The notes beneath the pieces are model-generated. The model was not told the origin of the DNA and made no database searches. It was given only the letters and a program-made list of their open reading frames with translations. 64,000 nt of DNA from Planctomycetota bacterium (GTDB lineage: Bacteria; Planctomycetota; Phycisphaerae; Phycisphaerales; UBA1924). A program made the position numbers and the translations under genes. Positions 44,528 through 52,567 of this stretch are shown piece after piece; the stretch's first letter is position 1, and each line of letters opens with the position of its first letter. Location: assembly GCA_018242625.1 (NCBI GenBank), contig JAFEBO010000003.1, positions 310,001 to 374,000 of the forward strand, in the 5' to 3' direction.

Positions 44528-44661
44528 ACGCGGGAGCGAAGTTCAAACGCCTTCAAGGCATTTGTTCTCAAATCTGGGAAGGGTTTTCTTCGCTGTGAAT
44601 GACGCGCCCATCAACACCGCAAAACCGCCGCCGGGCATCGGAACCGAAAGTGCGGCTTTGA

Positions 44662-45984
44662 TCAGCCCCGGAAGCGGCGCACCACGATCGTGTCGTTCTG
44701 TCCGCCGAAACCGAAGGAGTTGCTCAGGCAGGCGTCAACGCCGCCCTCGGCGGTCAGATCGCGCGGCGCGTTGGGCACGTAATCCAGATCGCAGACCGGA
44801 TCCGGCGTCTTGAGATTCATCGTCGGCGGGACGATGCCAGTCTCGATCGCCTTGATGCAGGTCATCAATTCCACCGCCCCGGCAGCCTGGATGAGGTGCC
44901 CGAGCATGCTCTTAACGCTGCTGAACGGCACGCGGGGCGCTAGCGGGCCGAACACCGCCTTCACGGCGGCGGTCTCGATCTTGTCGTTTTCCTTCGTGCC
45001 CGTGCCGTGCGCGCTGATGTACTGCACCGGGGGGCGTCCGTCCGGGCCGGTCTCGCGCGGCGAGATGCCCGCCTGCCTGAGCGCCTGCATCATCGCGCCG
45101 GCGGCGCCGCGACCATCGGGCTGGATGTCGGTGATGCGGAAGGCATCGGCCGTGCTGCCGTAGCCGGCGAGTTCGGCCAGCACCTTTGCGCCTCGCTTCT
45201 TCGCATGCGAGAGCGATTCGAGGATGATCATCCCCGCGCCCTCGCCCATCACAAAGCCGTCACGCGTCTGATCGAACGGACGTGCCGCCGTTTGCGGCGT
45301 GTCGCGGCGCTGGCTCATCGCGGTCAGGCGCATGAAGCCGGTCATGCCGAGCAGATGGATCATCGAGTGGCTGCCGCCGGCAAACATCACGTCCGCATCG
45401 CCGTGGCGGATGATCTCAAAGGCCTCGCCGATCGCCTGCGTGCTCGCGGCGCACGCCGTCATGCAGTTGAAGCTGGGCCCGCGGCAACCGAACTCTGCGG
45501 CCACATGGCTCATCGCCAGGTTCGGCTCCTGCTCGACCTCGCGCACGGCAGTCATCGTCGCCAGCGCACGCTCGGCCCAGCGATGCCCCTCGACCGACTT
45601 CTTCTCCGCGTTCCATCCCGTAAGATTCGCGGCCAGGAAGTTGGTGTAATCAAGCTGCCCCTCGCCCGATCCGAGGTAGACGCCAAACCGGCGACGATTG
45701 ATCTTGTCTGTCAGGCCCGACTGACGCCAGGCAGTGGCGGCGGCGGCGAGAGCGTAATGCGTGCCGATGCTGGCCATCTGGTGGGCCGGAGCGTCGTCCA
45801 CAAAGTCGGCGAGGCGGAAATCCTTCACCTCGCTCGCGAAGTTTGTGCTGCACGTGGACGCGTCGAAGTGGGTGACCGGACCGATCCCGCTCTCGCCCTT
45901 GAGCAGCCGCTTCCAGACGCCCTCGACATCGCTGCCCAGCGGCGTGACCCAGCCCATCCCCGTTATGACAACTCGCTCGCTCAT
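44662..45984 (-). CDS. fabF: Beta-ketoacyl-ACP synthase II (active)
   Basis: This 440-residue condensing enzyme extends acyl chains on ACP. The triad is complete: Cys178 in MTACAAST, His in ISAHGTGTKEND and His in KSMLGHLIQAAGAVE, with GFGGQN at the C-terminus. Length is slightly above typical KAS II. Two genes upstream on the same strand lies a second ketosynthase without any triad residue, so the two may form a heterodimer. No ACP, KR or thioesterase gene is nearby. It could serve normal fatty acid synthesis or a specialised polyketide-like product. Confidence 0.92.
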   Translation of the reverse strand: MSERVVITGMGWVTPLGSDVEGVWKRLLKGESGIGPVTHFDASTCSTNFASEVKDFRLADFVDDAPAHQMASIGTHYALAAAATAWRQSGLTDKINRRRFGVYLGSGEGQLDYTNFLAANLTGWNAEKKSVEGHRWAERALATMTAVREVEQEPNLAMSHVAAEFGCRGPSFNCMTACAASTQAIGEAFEIIRHGDADVMFAGGSHSMIHLLGMTGFMRLTAMSQRRDTPQTAARPFDQTRDGFVMGEGAGMIILESLSHAKKRGAKVLAELAGYGSTADAFRITDIQPDGRGAAGAMMQALRQAGISPRETGPDGRPPVQYISAHGTGTKENDKIETAAVKAVFGPLAPRVPFSSVKSMLGHLIQAAGAVELMTCIKAIETGIVPPTMNLKTPDPVCDLDYVPNAPRDLTAEGGVDACLSNSFGFGGQNDTIVVRRFRG

Positions 45985-46136
45985 CGGAAAAACTTCAAAT
46001 CAGATACTTGGGCTCAGGAACCTGGATTTAGGCATCGGGCTTCAGGGATCAGGAAGAACCAGCAGCATCGGTCGATCACATCGCGCGGGCCTGCAGAACT
46101 TCTCGATCCCAGTACCCAATTCCGATGCTCCGGCAC
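45985..46136. other. Non-coding spacer upstream of fabF
   Basis: There is no supported gene here. The sequence is somewhat richer in A and T than the genes around it and joins the heptamer repeat at 46137. It may hold the fabF promoter; I could not pick one with confidence. Confidence 0.4.
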
Positions 46137-46185
46137 CAGTGCCCAGTGCCAAATGCCAAATGCCAAGTGCCAAGTGCCAAGTGCC
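46137..46185. repeat. Tandem 7-bp repeat, seven copies
   Basis: Seven consecutive heptamers: CAGTGCC x2, AAATGCC x2, AAGTGCC x3. It lies 11 bp past the GxxExxY stop and upstream of fabF. Such short arrays change length by slippage and could vary spacing of upstream elements; as non-coding DNA a length change causes no frameshift. Confidence 0.85.
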
Positions 46186-46196
46186 GCCCGCCTTCC

Positions 46197-46802
46197 TCAG
46201 TTCTTCTCGTCAAAGTCGTACATCTGCGTGTCTTCGCCGGGCGCGGCGCCGTCGGCTCCGTCGTACGAGCCGGGAGCGATTCCCTTGGCGGCGTTGATCT
46301 TGTCCACGTTGAGCACGCGAACCAGGCCGTCTTTCAGGAGGCGACCCGCGAAGTTGATGATGAGCCCCAGTTCGAGGTCGGCGGCTTTGAGCTGGGCCCG
46401 CAGGACGGAGCGCTCGGCCCCGGAGACCTCTCCGTGCCTGGCCATCACGTCGACGATGAAGCGGTCTTCGATGAACAGATCGCAGATCGAATGGCCGACG
46501 ACCTGGTCCTTGTACTTGACGGGGATGGAGTGATTGTGCTTGAAGTTGACGCCCTGGGCACGCATCTCCTGCTGCAGGGCGGTCATGTAGACCGATTCGT
46601 CGTACCCGCCGCCAAGCGCGATGTGCACGTCGCGTGCGCAACCGATGACTTTGTGGCTGATGGAGGTGAGCGCCGGATCGAGCTCTGAGAGGGGGATTCC
46701 GCGCCGGCCGCCGCCCTCGCGCTGATCGCGTCCGCCGCCGTAGCCACCGCGTCCGCGTCCTCCGGGATAGCCGCCGCGTGAATCGTTCCTGTAGTCACTC
46801 AT
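46197..46802 (-). CDS. GxxExxY protein
   Basis: This 201-residue protein has the family signature GGGYDESVYMTAL, followed by VGHSICDLFIEDRFIVDVMA and ELGLIINFAGRLLKDGLVRV. The fold is PD-(D/E)XK-like; its biochemical role is unknown. An Arg/Gly repeat tail precedes the domain (about 1-38, RGGYPGGRGRGGYGGG), recalling RNA-binding RGG regions, and an acidic tail follows. It lies between the two ketosynthase genes on the same strand. Confidence 0.85.
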   Translation of the reverse strand: MSDYRNDSRGGYPGGRGRGGYGGGRDQREGGGRRGIPLSELDPALTSISHKVIGCARDVHIALGGGYDESVYMTALQQEMRAQGVNFKHNHSIPVKYKDQVVGHSICDLFIEDRFIVDVMARHGEVSGAERSVLRAQLKAADLELGLIINFAGRLLKDGLVRVLNVDKINAAKGIAPGSYDGADGAAPGEDTQMYDFDEKN

Positions 46803-46872
46803 TGGTCGCGCTCCGTAGTCTCAGTGGCCGCCGGCGTCCGGCGATCGGCAAAGTGTAGGTAAAACAGTCGAA

Positions 46873-48240
46873 TCACATCCCGGCCCGGCCCAGCACGGCC
46901 GCTGCATTCTGCCCGCCCAGTGAAGGACTTAACACAAGAATGTTCCTGAGCGTGGCCCCGCCGCCAGTCCACTTGCCGGCGCGTATTCCGCCCGCGGCCG
47001 TCCCCCCGTGAAGGCGGGCGGGCAGTCGCTGTTCCCGCATGGCCATGGCCGCCGCCGCCAGTTGCAGCGCACCTTGACCAGCGACCGTCTGTCCGACGTT
47101 TGGGGCGATTGTGATCATCTCGATCTCGGCCAGCCTCTCGCCGAACACCGCCCGCAGGCCCTCTGCCTCGTCCGCGTCGGCAACGGCGATACCCGAGGCG
47201 CCGGGAACGATCGCATCGATCTCGCCGGGCCCGACACCGGCATCCGCGAGCGCGGCTTCGACGGCGAAGCGCACTCCGTCGCCGGGACGGTCATCGAACT
47301 TGGACTTCTGCACGTGGGCGATGGCCTCGTACGCCGGCGGGGGCGAGTGGGCCGCGCCGAACCCCTTGAGCTCGGCATAGACGCGGGTGCCGCGTGCCTT
47401 GGCCTTGGAAGCTTCTTCGAGAATCAGCAGCCCGCCGCCCTCGCCCAGAAGCGTCCCCGCGGATCCGCTCTCGAAGGGCCGGATGACCGAGCCGCCATCG
47501 GCCTGCGTGCCGACGGGCGCGAGGCGGTTCAGGAGCGTCCACCTCAGCCAGCCCATGAGATTCACCTTGCTCTCGCAGCCGCCGCTGATGCAGATGTCTG
47601 CCGCATCCCGCTCGATGACGCGCATGCCCTCGCCGACGGAAAGGATCGAGCTGGCCTCGGCGCAGGTGATGGTGTTGCTCGGCCCCTCGCAGCCATGGAT
47701 GATCGTGACGTGACAGGCGAGCATGTTGGGCAGGTACTTGAGCATCCAGAGCGGCTGGAGGTTGTTCATGCCCCCGCCACCGTCGACTGTGCCCCACTTG
47801 CGGAAATCGAACTGGCCGGCTTGATCCGTGGAGGTGGCGAGGGCCGAGGTGAGCTCATCCGTCTCGGCGTTGATCAGCCCGGCACCGATCTGGCACCCCA
47901 TGCGTTCGTTGGAATAGGTCGTCTCGCCGGGGGCTCCGTCCAGGGTGCCCCGGGTCACGATCCCGCCGTCTTCGGTGGCCAGGCGGGCGGCGGCGACCGC
48001 AAGCTCGCTGTCGCGTGCCATCACCTTGACGGCTTTGCGGTAGCTCTTGGGAACGAAGTCCTTGCCCGAAAACTCACCCGGAACTTGCCCGCCAAGCTTG
48101 GAGGCAAAGCCCGAGGCGTCGAACAACGAAGGTGCACCAAGCCCGGTCCGGCCGGCGCACAACCCATCCCAAAGGGCCTGCACGCCGATCCCGAGCGGGC
48201 TGACGGCTCCAACACCAGTAATGAATACCCGCCGACGCAT
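46873..48240 (-). CDS. Ketosynthase-like protein lacking the catalytic triad (chain-length-factor-like)
   Basis: This 455-residue protein has the thiolase fold of KAS I/II enzymes (FITGVGAVSPLGIGVQALWDG; GTLLGEGGGLLILEE). By eye alignment all three catalytic residues are replaced. The Cys position is Glu195 in TCAEASSILSVGEG. The first His is Pro in VPGASGIAVADADEAEG. The second His is Gln in APNVGQTVAGQG. This is the pattern of KS-beta/chain-length factors, which keep the fold but do not condense. The active partner is probably the fabF at 44.7 kb. TAACAT ends 9 nt before the ATG. Confidence 0.85.
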   Translation of the reverse strand: MRRRVFITGVGAVSPLGIGVQALWDGLCAGRTGLGAPSLFDASGFASKLGGQVPGEFSGKDFVPKSYRKAVKVMARDSELAVAAARLATEDGGIVTRGTLDGAPGETTYSNERMGCQIGAGLINAETDELTSALATSTDQAGQFDFRKWGTVDGGGGMNNLQPLWMLKYLPNMLACHVTIIHGCEGPSNTITCAEASSILSVGEGMRVIERDAADICISGGCESKVNLMGWLRWTLLNRLAPVGTQADGGSVIRPFESGSAGTLLGEGGGLLILEEASKAKARGTRVYAELKGFGAAHSPPPAYEAIAHVQKSKFDDRPGDGVRFAVEAALADAGVGPGEIDAIVPGASGIAVADADEAEGLRAVFGERLAEIEMITIAPNVGQTVAGQGALQLAAAAMAMREQRLPARLHGGTAAGGIRAGKWTGGGATLRNILVLSPSLGGQNAAAVLGRAGM

Positions 48241-48361
48241 GTGTCGTAGATGTTAGAAGTCGCCCGGGGGTTCCGACGCAAAATACCCCCTCTCCTTTAC
48301 GCAAGACCCCGCCGGCCGCGAAAACTCCGCGCAGAACCGGCTCACGCCCGATACCGTTCTG

Positions 48362-48907
48362 ATGCTCATGACCGCCAACCTGCCCGCCAGCCAGGAGTTG
48401 ACGGACGAGCCTGCCAGGCAGGCTCCCGCCCTGATTGACCCGGGCTGGCTCTTCATCTTGGCCGGTCTGACTCTGCTGCTCTCAAGCGCCCTGATTCCGG
48501 CGGCCGAGCAAGTGCGGCAGGCTCGCTGGCAGCGCGACCGGGCCCTCTTGGTCGAACAGCACCGGGCCGAACGCATCAAGCGGTACGAGGAATTCACCGC
48601 CGCCCTTGAAACCGGCGAAAAGTCGCTGGTGATGTCCCTGGCCGCCAGCCAGCTCAACCAGATTCCGGCCGACCGTGTTCCGATCGGCGTCGGCACCGTG
48701 AAGGGCGGCTACACCGATATCAATGCGGGGAGCGCCAGCGTCTTCCCCAACCTTGAGCCCGACCCCATCGAACTGCCCGAATACCAGCCCTTCCAGAGCA
48801 CCCTCAGCAAGATGGTTACGGAAGAAAAGACACGACCCTGGATCCTCGTGGTCGGGGCCGTCCTCGTCCTTGCCGGGCTGCTGCCCGCGAGCCGAAAACG
48901 CGGCTGA
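48362..48907 (+). CDS. Membrane protein of unknown function
   Basis: This 181-residue protein has two membrane helices (about 28-46 and 158-175). They flank a charged, helical central region (QARWQRDRALLVEQHRAERIKRYEEF), so both ends are probably on the same side. No family is recognised. TACCGT lies 4 nt before the first ATG and 10 nt before the second, so the start is uncertain by three codons. rnpA follows 23 nt downstream, where rpmH would normally be expected upstream. Confidence 0.7.
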   Translation: MLMTANLPASQELTDEPARQAPALIDPGWLFILAGLTLLLSSALIPAAEQVRQARWQRDRALLVEQHRAERIKRYEEFTAALETGEKSLVMSLAASQLNQIPADRVPIGVGTVKGGYTDINAGSASVFPNLEPDPIELPEYQPFQSTLSKMVTEEKTRPWILVVGAVLVLAGLLPASRKRG

Positions 48908-48918
48908 ATTCCTGCGGC

Positions 48919-48924
48919 TAGCCT
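48919..48924 (+). promoter_or_regulatory. -10 element TAGCCT of rnpA, leaderless type
   Basis: TAGCCT ends 6 nt before the rnpA ATG, in the 23-nt gap after the preceding stop. There is no ribosome-binding site. Confidence 0.4.
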
Positions 48925-48930
48925 CTCTGG

Positions 48931-49317
48931 ATGCCCCGCCGGCTGCTCTTTCGCCCCAAGCACCGACTCACGCATAAGCGTCAGTTCGACGCCGTGCACG
49001 AAGCACGGATGAAGACTCCCGTCGGACCCCTCATGGTCTATTCCCGGCGCAACGGGCTGGAGCACCCTCGCCTGGGGCTTTCGATCGGGCGCTCGTTCGG
49101 CAGCGCCCCCAAGCGCAACCGCCTGAAGCGCTGCCTGCGGGAGGCGTTCCGGCTTCTCCAGTTTGAATTGCCTTCCGACCCGGCTCTTGGCGCGTACGAC
49201 CTTGTTCTTTCGACGCGGCGGCATGACGAAGCGGGGCTGGAGCAGTATCTCCAATGGATGCGAGAAGCTGCCCATCGACTCGATCGCGACTGGCGACGCC
49301 GGGAAGGCCAGTCTTGA
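48931..49317 (+). CDS. rnpA: Ribonuclease P protein component
   Basis: This 128-residue basic protein helps RNase P RNA process tRNA 5' ends. The family marks are [30 protein letters not shown] and the RNR motif [14 protein letters not shown]. yidD overlaps its stop. The conserved neighbours rpmH, yidC and dnaA are absent on both sides, so the usual oriC-proximal cluster has been broken. Confidence 0.95.
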   Translation: MPRRLLFRPKHRLTHKRQFDAVHEARMKTPVGPLMVYSRRNGLEHPRLGLSIGRSFGSAPKRNRLKRCLREAFRLLQFELPSDPALGAYDLVLSTRRHDEAGLEQYLQWMREAAHRLDRDWRRREGQS

Positions 49318-49565
49318 ATCCACGCAAGGTCAGCACGATTTCCCGGGTCTTCGCCATCCCCCTTCTGGCAGGTGTGCGTCTCTATCAATGGACGCTTTCG
49401 CCCTTTCTGGGCGGCCAGTGTCGCTACTGGCCCACCTGCTCGCATTACGCGATCGATGCCCTGAAGACCCATGGCGGGTTTCGGGGGGGGCTGATGACCG
49501 TCCGCCGCCTTTTGCGCTGCCACCCCTTCGCCAAGGGCGGCTACGACCCCGTGCCACCGGATTGA
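49314..49565 (+). CDS. yidD: Membrane protein insertion efficiency factor YidD
   Basis: This 83-residue protein shows the whole family core: [23 protein letters not shown] (Cys pair), [29 protein letters not shown]. It assists YidC/Sec membrane insertion. The start is TTG inside TTGA, overlapping the rnpA stop by 4 nt, so translation is coupled. A longer frame upstream is out of register with homologues. Confidence 0.93.
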   Translation: MNPRKVSTISRVFAIPLLAGVRLYQWTLSPFLGGQCRYWPTCSHYAIDALKTHGGFRGGLMTVRRLLRCHPFAKGGYDPVPPD

Positions 49566-49701
49566 AGGGCCTTTTTCCGGGTCGGCCGGCACCAGAAATT
49601 GTCTGCCTTGTGATTCCTTACTAACCTTGTGCCCCAAGACGGCCGATAAGCGTGCGTCGGGTCCAGCTTTGGGCTGGGAATGAGGAGGATTCACGCCAGG
49701 C

Positions 49702-50310
49702 ATGAGTCGGTTGCCCGCACAGCAACGTCGGTCGCAATTGCTCGATCATGCGGCGATTCTTTTCGCGCGGGTTGGCTACGCGAGGACCACCACGGCCGAA
49801 CTCGCGCGTGCCGCGGGTGTGACCGAGCCCATCATTTACCGACACTTTGACTCGAAACGCGATCTGTTCATCGCGCTGATCGACCGTTCCAGCGAGCGCA
49901 CGATTTCTACGTGGGAAAAGCACCTGGCAGGGGCGAAGGACCCTGCCGAGCGGCTGCTCCGGCTTCTGGGCGACAATCCGATGGTGAGCAAGGGCGGCCG
50001 CGACGACTACCGCGTCCTGCTGCAGGCGATCACGGAAGTGGATGACGAGGGGATTGCCGCGGCGGTGCGCCGCCACATGGACAACCTGCACGCCTTTATT
50101 TCAAAGGAAATAAAGCTCGCGCAGGATGAGCACAAAGTCACCGGGCGTTTCAGCGCCGATGTGATCTCCTGGCTGCTGATCCACATCGGCATGGGCTACG
50201 GCGTGGTAGCCGCCATGGGTTATGGCGATCACGGCGCGGATTCGCAGGGCGTCCACCCGCAGGACGTCGTGGCCCGCATCCTCGTCGGCAAGGCCGCCGA
50301 GAAGGCCTGA
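49702..50310 (+). CDS. TetR/AcrR-family transcriptional regulator
   Basis: This 202-residue dimeric repressor has the N-terminal helix-turn-helix (LLDHAAILFARVGYARTTTAELARAAGVTEPIIYRHFDSK split over about 14-57). A ligand-binding helical domain follows. A Gly-rich stretch (IGMGYGVVAAMGYGDHG) lies near the end. The nearest GGAGG is 13 nt from the ATG, an unusually long spacing. It stands alone, so its target may be itself or a distant operon. Confidence 0.9.
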   Translation: MSRLPAQQRRSQLLDHAAILFARVGYARTTTAELARAAGVTEPIIYRHFDSKRDLFIALIDRSSERTISTWEKHLAGAKDPAERLLRLLGDNPMVSKGGRDDYRVLLQAITEVDDEGIAAAVRRHMDNLHAFISKEIKLAQDEHKVTGRFSADVISWLLIHIGMGYGVVAAMGYGDHGADSQGVHPQDVVARILVGKAAEKA

Positions 50311-50425
50311 GACGGCGAACAATAAAACAGCGAACGCAATTGTGCCCGCCGGCGCTAGAGGCGAGGACTTTCTTTTTCATCCCGTTCCCGACGCCCCTCA
50401 GCCGTAATCCGACGGACTTCTCCCG

Positions 50426-51607
50426 GTGATCTACCTCGACAACAACGCCACGACCAGACCCTGCCCGGGCGCCATCGCCGCGGCGCATTTCGCCATGGAA
50501 GAGGCATGGCAGAACCCTTCGAGCACCCACCGGCCGGGCCAGCAGACGCGGGCGAAGATCGAGATGGCGCGCCGGTCGATCGCGGAGCTTGTGGGGTGCC
50601 TGCCACGCGAGGTTCTCTTTACCTCGAGCGGCACGGAGGCCATTCATCTGGCGATACGTGGCGTCTTGGGCGCCCGTCCCCGGACCGATCCGCCGCCGCT
50701 CGTGGTTTCCAGCCCGGTCGAACATTCCGCGGTGCGGGAACTACTTCCGGAACTGGAGGCAAGGGGGGAAGCGCGGGCCCGTTGGCTCAAAGTGGACGGG
50801 GCGGGCCGTCTGAGCCTCGATTCTCTCGCCGAAGCAATCGCCGAAAAACCCGCGATTGTCAGTCTTCAGTGGGCCAACAACGAGACGGGCGTGATTCAGC
50901 CGATTCACGAGGCCGCCCGATTGTGCGCCGCGGCGGGTGTCGTTCTGCACTGCGACGGGGTGCAGTGGGTCGGCAAGGAAGAAACCCGTCTGTCGGCCGA
51001 CGGCCCGGCCGCCCCGCTGCTCACGCTTTCACCCCACAAGTTTCATGGGCTGAAGGGGGTCGGGTGCCTGGTCATCCGTCCGGGAGTACGCCTGAGGCCG
51101 CAGATGCCCGGACACCAGGAACTGGGCCGTCGCGCGGGGACGGAAAACGTGCCGGGGATACTGGCGGCCGGGGCGGCAGCCGACGAGGCGCGAACATGGC
51201 TTTCAGACCCGTCTTTTCGTGCTCAGCAGGGCGTCCTGCGGGATCGCTTTGAGAACGCGATTGTCGCCGGCTGTCCAGGCGCGGTGGTAAACGGGGCCGG
51301 CGCTCCACGGCTCTGGAACACCTCAAACATCGGATTCCCGCGTCTGGAAGCGGAGGCGATCCTGCTGGCCCTTTCGGAGCGCGGCGTTTGCGCGAGCGCG
51401 GGTGCGGCGTGCGCTTCGGGTTCGCTCGATCCCTCACCAGTGCTGCGGGCGATGGGCATTGCCCCCGAGGTTGCGCACGGATCTGTCCGCTTCAGCCTCT
51501 CACGCCAGACAACCCGCGAGGAGATTGACCGGGCGGTGGAAATCGCGATCCGGTGTGTGAACTCGCTGCGAGCTTCCACGTCGGCGGCGATTGATCCGGG
51601 AAGCTAG
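50426..51607 (+). CDS. Cysteine desulfurase (NifS/IscS family)
   Basis: This 393-residue PLP enzyme takes sulfur from cysteine for Fe-S clusters or thiolation. It begins MIYLDNNATTRP. The PLP lysine is Lys205 in SPHKFHGLKGVG. The mobile catalytic loop has Cys329 in GAACASGS, which is class I. The cofactor His (EHSAVRE) and Asp (HCDGVQ) are present. iscU, iscR or tusA partners are not adjacent. The start is GTG. Confidence 0.93.
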   Translation: MIYLDNNATTRPCPGAIAAAHFAMEEAWQNPSSTHRPGQQTRAKIEMARRSIAELVGCLPREVLFTSSGTEAIHLAIRGVLGARPRTDPPPLVVSSPVEHSAVRELLPELEARGEARARWLKVDGAGRLSLDSLAEAIAEKPAIVSLQWANNETGVIQPIHEAARLCAAAGVVLHCDGVQWVGKEETRLSADGPAAPLLTLSPHKFHGLKGVGCLVIRPGVRLRPQMPGHQELGRRAGTENVPGILAAGAAADEARTWLSDPSFRAQQGVLRDRFENAIVAGCPGAVVNGAGAPRLWNTSNIGFPRLEAEAILLALSERGVCASAGAACASGSLDPSPVLRAMGIAPEVAHGSVRFSLSRQTTREEIDRAVEIAIRCVNSLRASTSAAIDPGS

Positions 51608-51630
51608 CCCCGCCCGCGGCGCTCCCCCCA

Positions 51631-51636
51631 TATCCT
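51631..51636 (+). promoter_or_regulatory. -10 element TATCCT, leaderless type
   Basis: TATCCT ends 7 nt before the ATG at 51644, and this spacing is the reason for choosing that ATG over the GTG two codons earlier. Confidence 0.45.
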
Positions 51637-51643
51637 CGTGGTT

Positions 51644-52537
51644 ATGACAACGTTCAACGCCGGAGCGCCCGAGCGCGAAGTCAACTGGGGACCCGAACGC
51701 ACCAGCATCCTCGCCATTTTGGCGCTGGTCTTCGCTCTTCCGTGCTTTATCCCGATGATCGGGATCATCGCCTCGCTGCTCGCGGTGTTTGCGCTGGTGG
51801 GAATTTCCAGCAGCCGGGGGAGGGTCGGCGGAACGGGGCTTGCGGTTTCTGCCCTGGTCATCGGCCTGTTCAGCACGGCCCTGTGGACGGCGATCGGCTA
51901 CGGCGCGTACCAGATGATGAACGCGTTCCACACTCAGTTCGTCGCGCCGACCGCATCGGTCCTGACCGAGGTCCAGGCGGGCGAGTGGGACAAGGCCAAG
52001 ACACACTTTGTCGCGAGCTCGGCCGCGGAACTGACACCCGAGCGTTTCGCCGCCTTCCGCGATGAGTACACGCAGAAAATCGGCGCGTTCCAGGGCGTTT
52101 CGTCCAAGATGTGGGAGGTGATCGCGGACTATGGCACGCTCGGCCCGATCATGCAGAACATGAAGCAGCCCCCGCCCAACTCCATCCCTCTGCCCATGCA
52201 CTTTGACAAGGGCGGGGCGATGGTGATGCTGGAGTTCGAGCCGCCGCAGGGAAAGAAGAAGTCCACGCCGGGGGGCACCATCTCGGTTGAGCTTTTCCCC
52301 ATACGCAACATCACCATCGTGACCGCGTCCAACGAGGCTATCACGCTCATCGACCCCGCCAGGCTCCCGTCCAACAGCGGCGTCCAGTTCAAGTCCGGGA
52401 TTCAGATCAAGACCGATCATGGTGGCAAAGAGGAGTCAGCGCCCGAGAAGACGCCCGCCACGCCGGCTCCTGCGGAGAGCAAGCCCCAGACCCCCGGAGC
52501 CTCCCCGGCGCCGGCAGCACCTGCCCCGCCTAAGTAG
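51644..52537 (+). CDS. Membrane protein with DUF4190-like helical pair and exported domain
   Basis: This 297-residue protein has two close membrane helices (about 22-50 and 62-90), the layout of DUF4190-like modules. An extracytoplasmic alpha/beta domain (about 95-255) and a Pro/Ala/Lys tail follow. No active-site pattern is visible. It precedes the MCE ATPase gene by 30 nt on the same strand. It is not a MlaE-type permease: it has too few helices and no MlaE signature. Confidence 0.7.
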   Translation: MTTFNAGAPEREVNWGPERTSILAILALVFALPCFIPMIGIIASLLAVFALVGISSSRGRVGGTGLAVSALVIGLFSTALWTAIGYGAYQMMNAFHTQFVAPTASVLTEVQAGEWDKAKTHFVASSAAELTPERFAAFRDEYTQKIGAFQGVSSKMWEVIADYGTLGPIMQNMKQPPPNSIPLPMHFDKGGAMVMLEFEPPQGKKKSTPGGTISVELFPIRNITIVTASNEAITLIDPARLPSNSGVQFKSGIQIKTDHGGKEESAPEKTPATPAPAESKPQTPGASPAPAAPAPPK

Positions 52538-52567
52538 AATGTTTTCTGAGGAGGCTTGCGCTTCAAC

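Noticed and set aside
46137..46185. Short regular repeats considered as a CRISPR array
   Set aside because: Units are 7 bp with no spacers and no cas genes are near.
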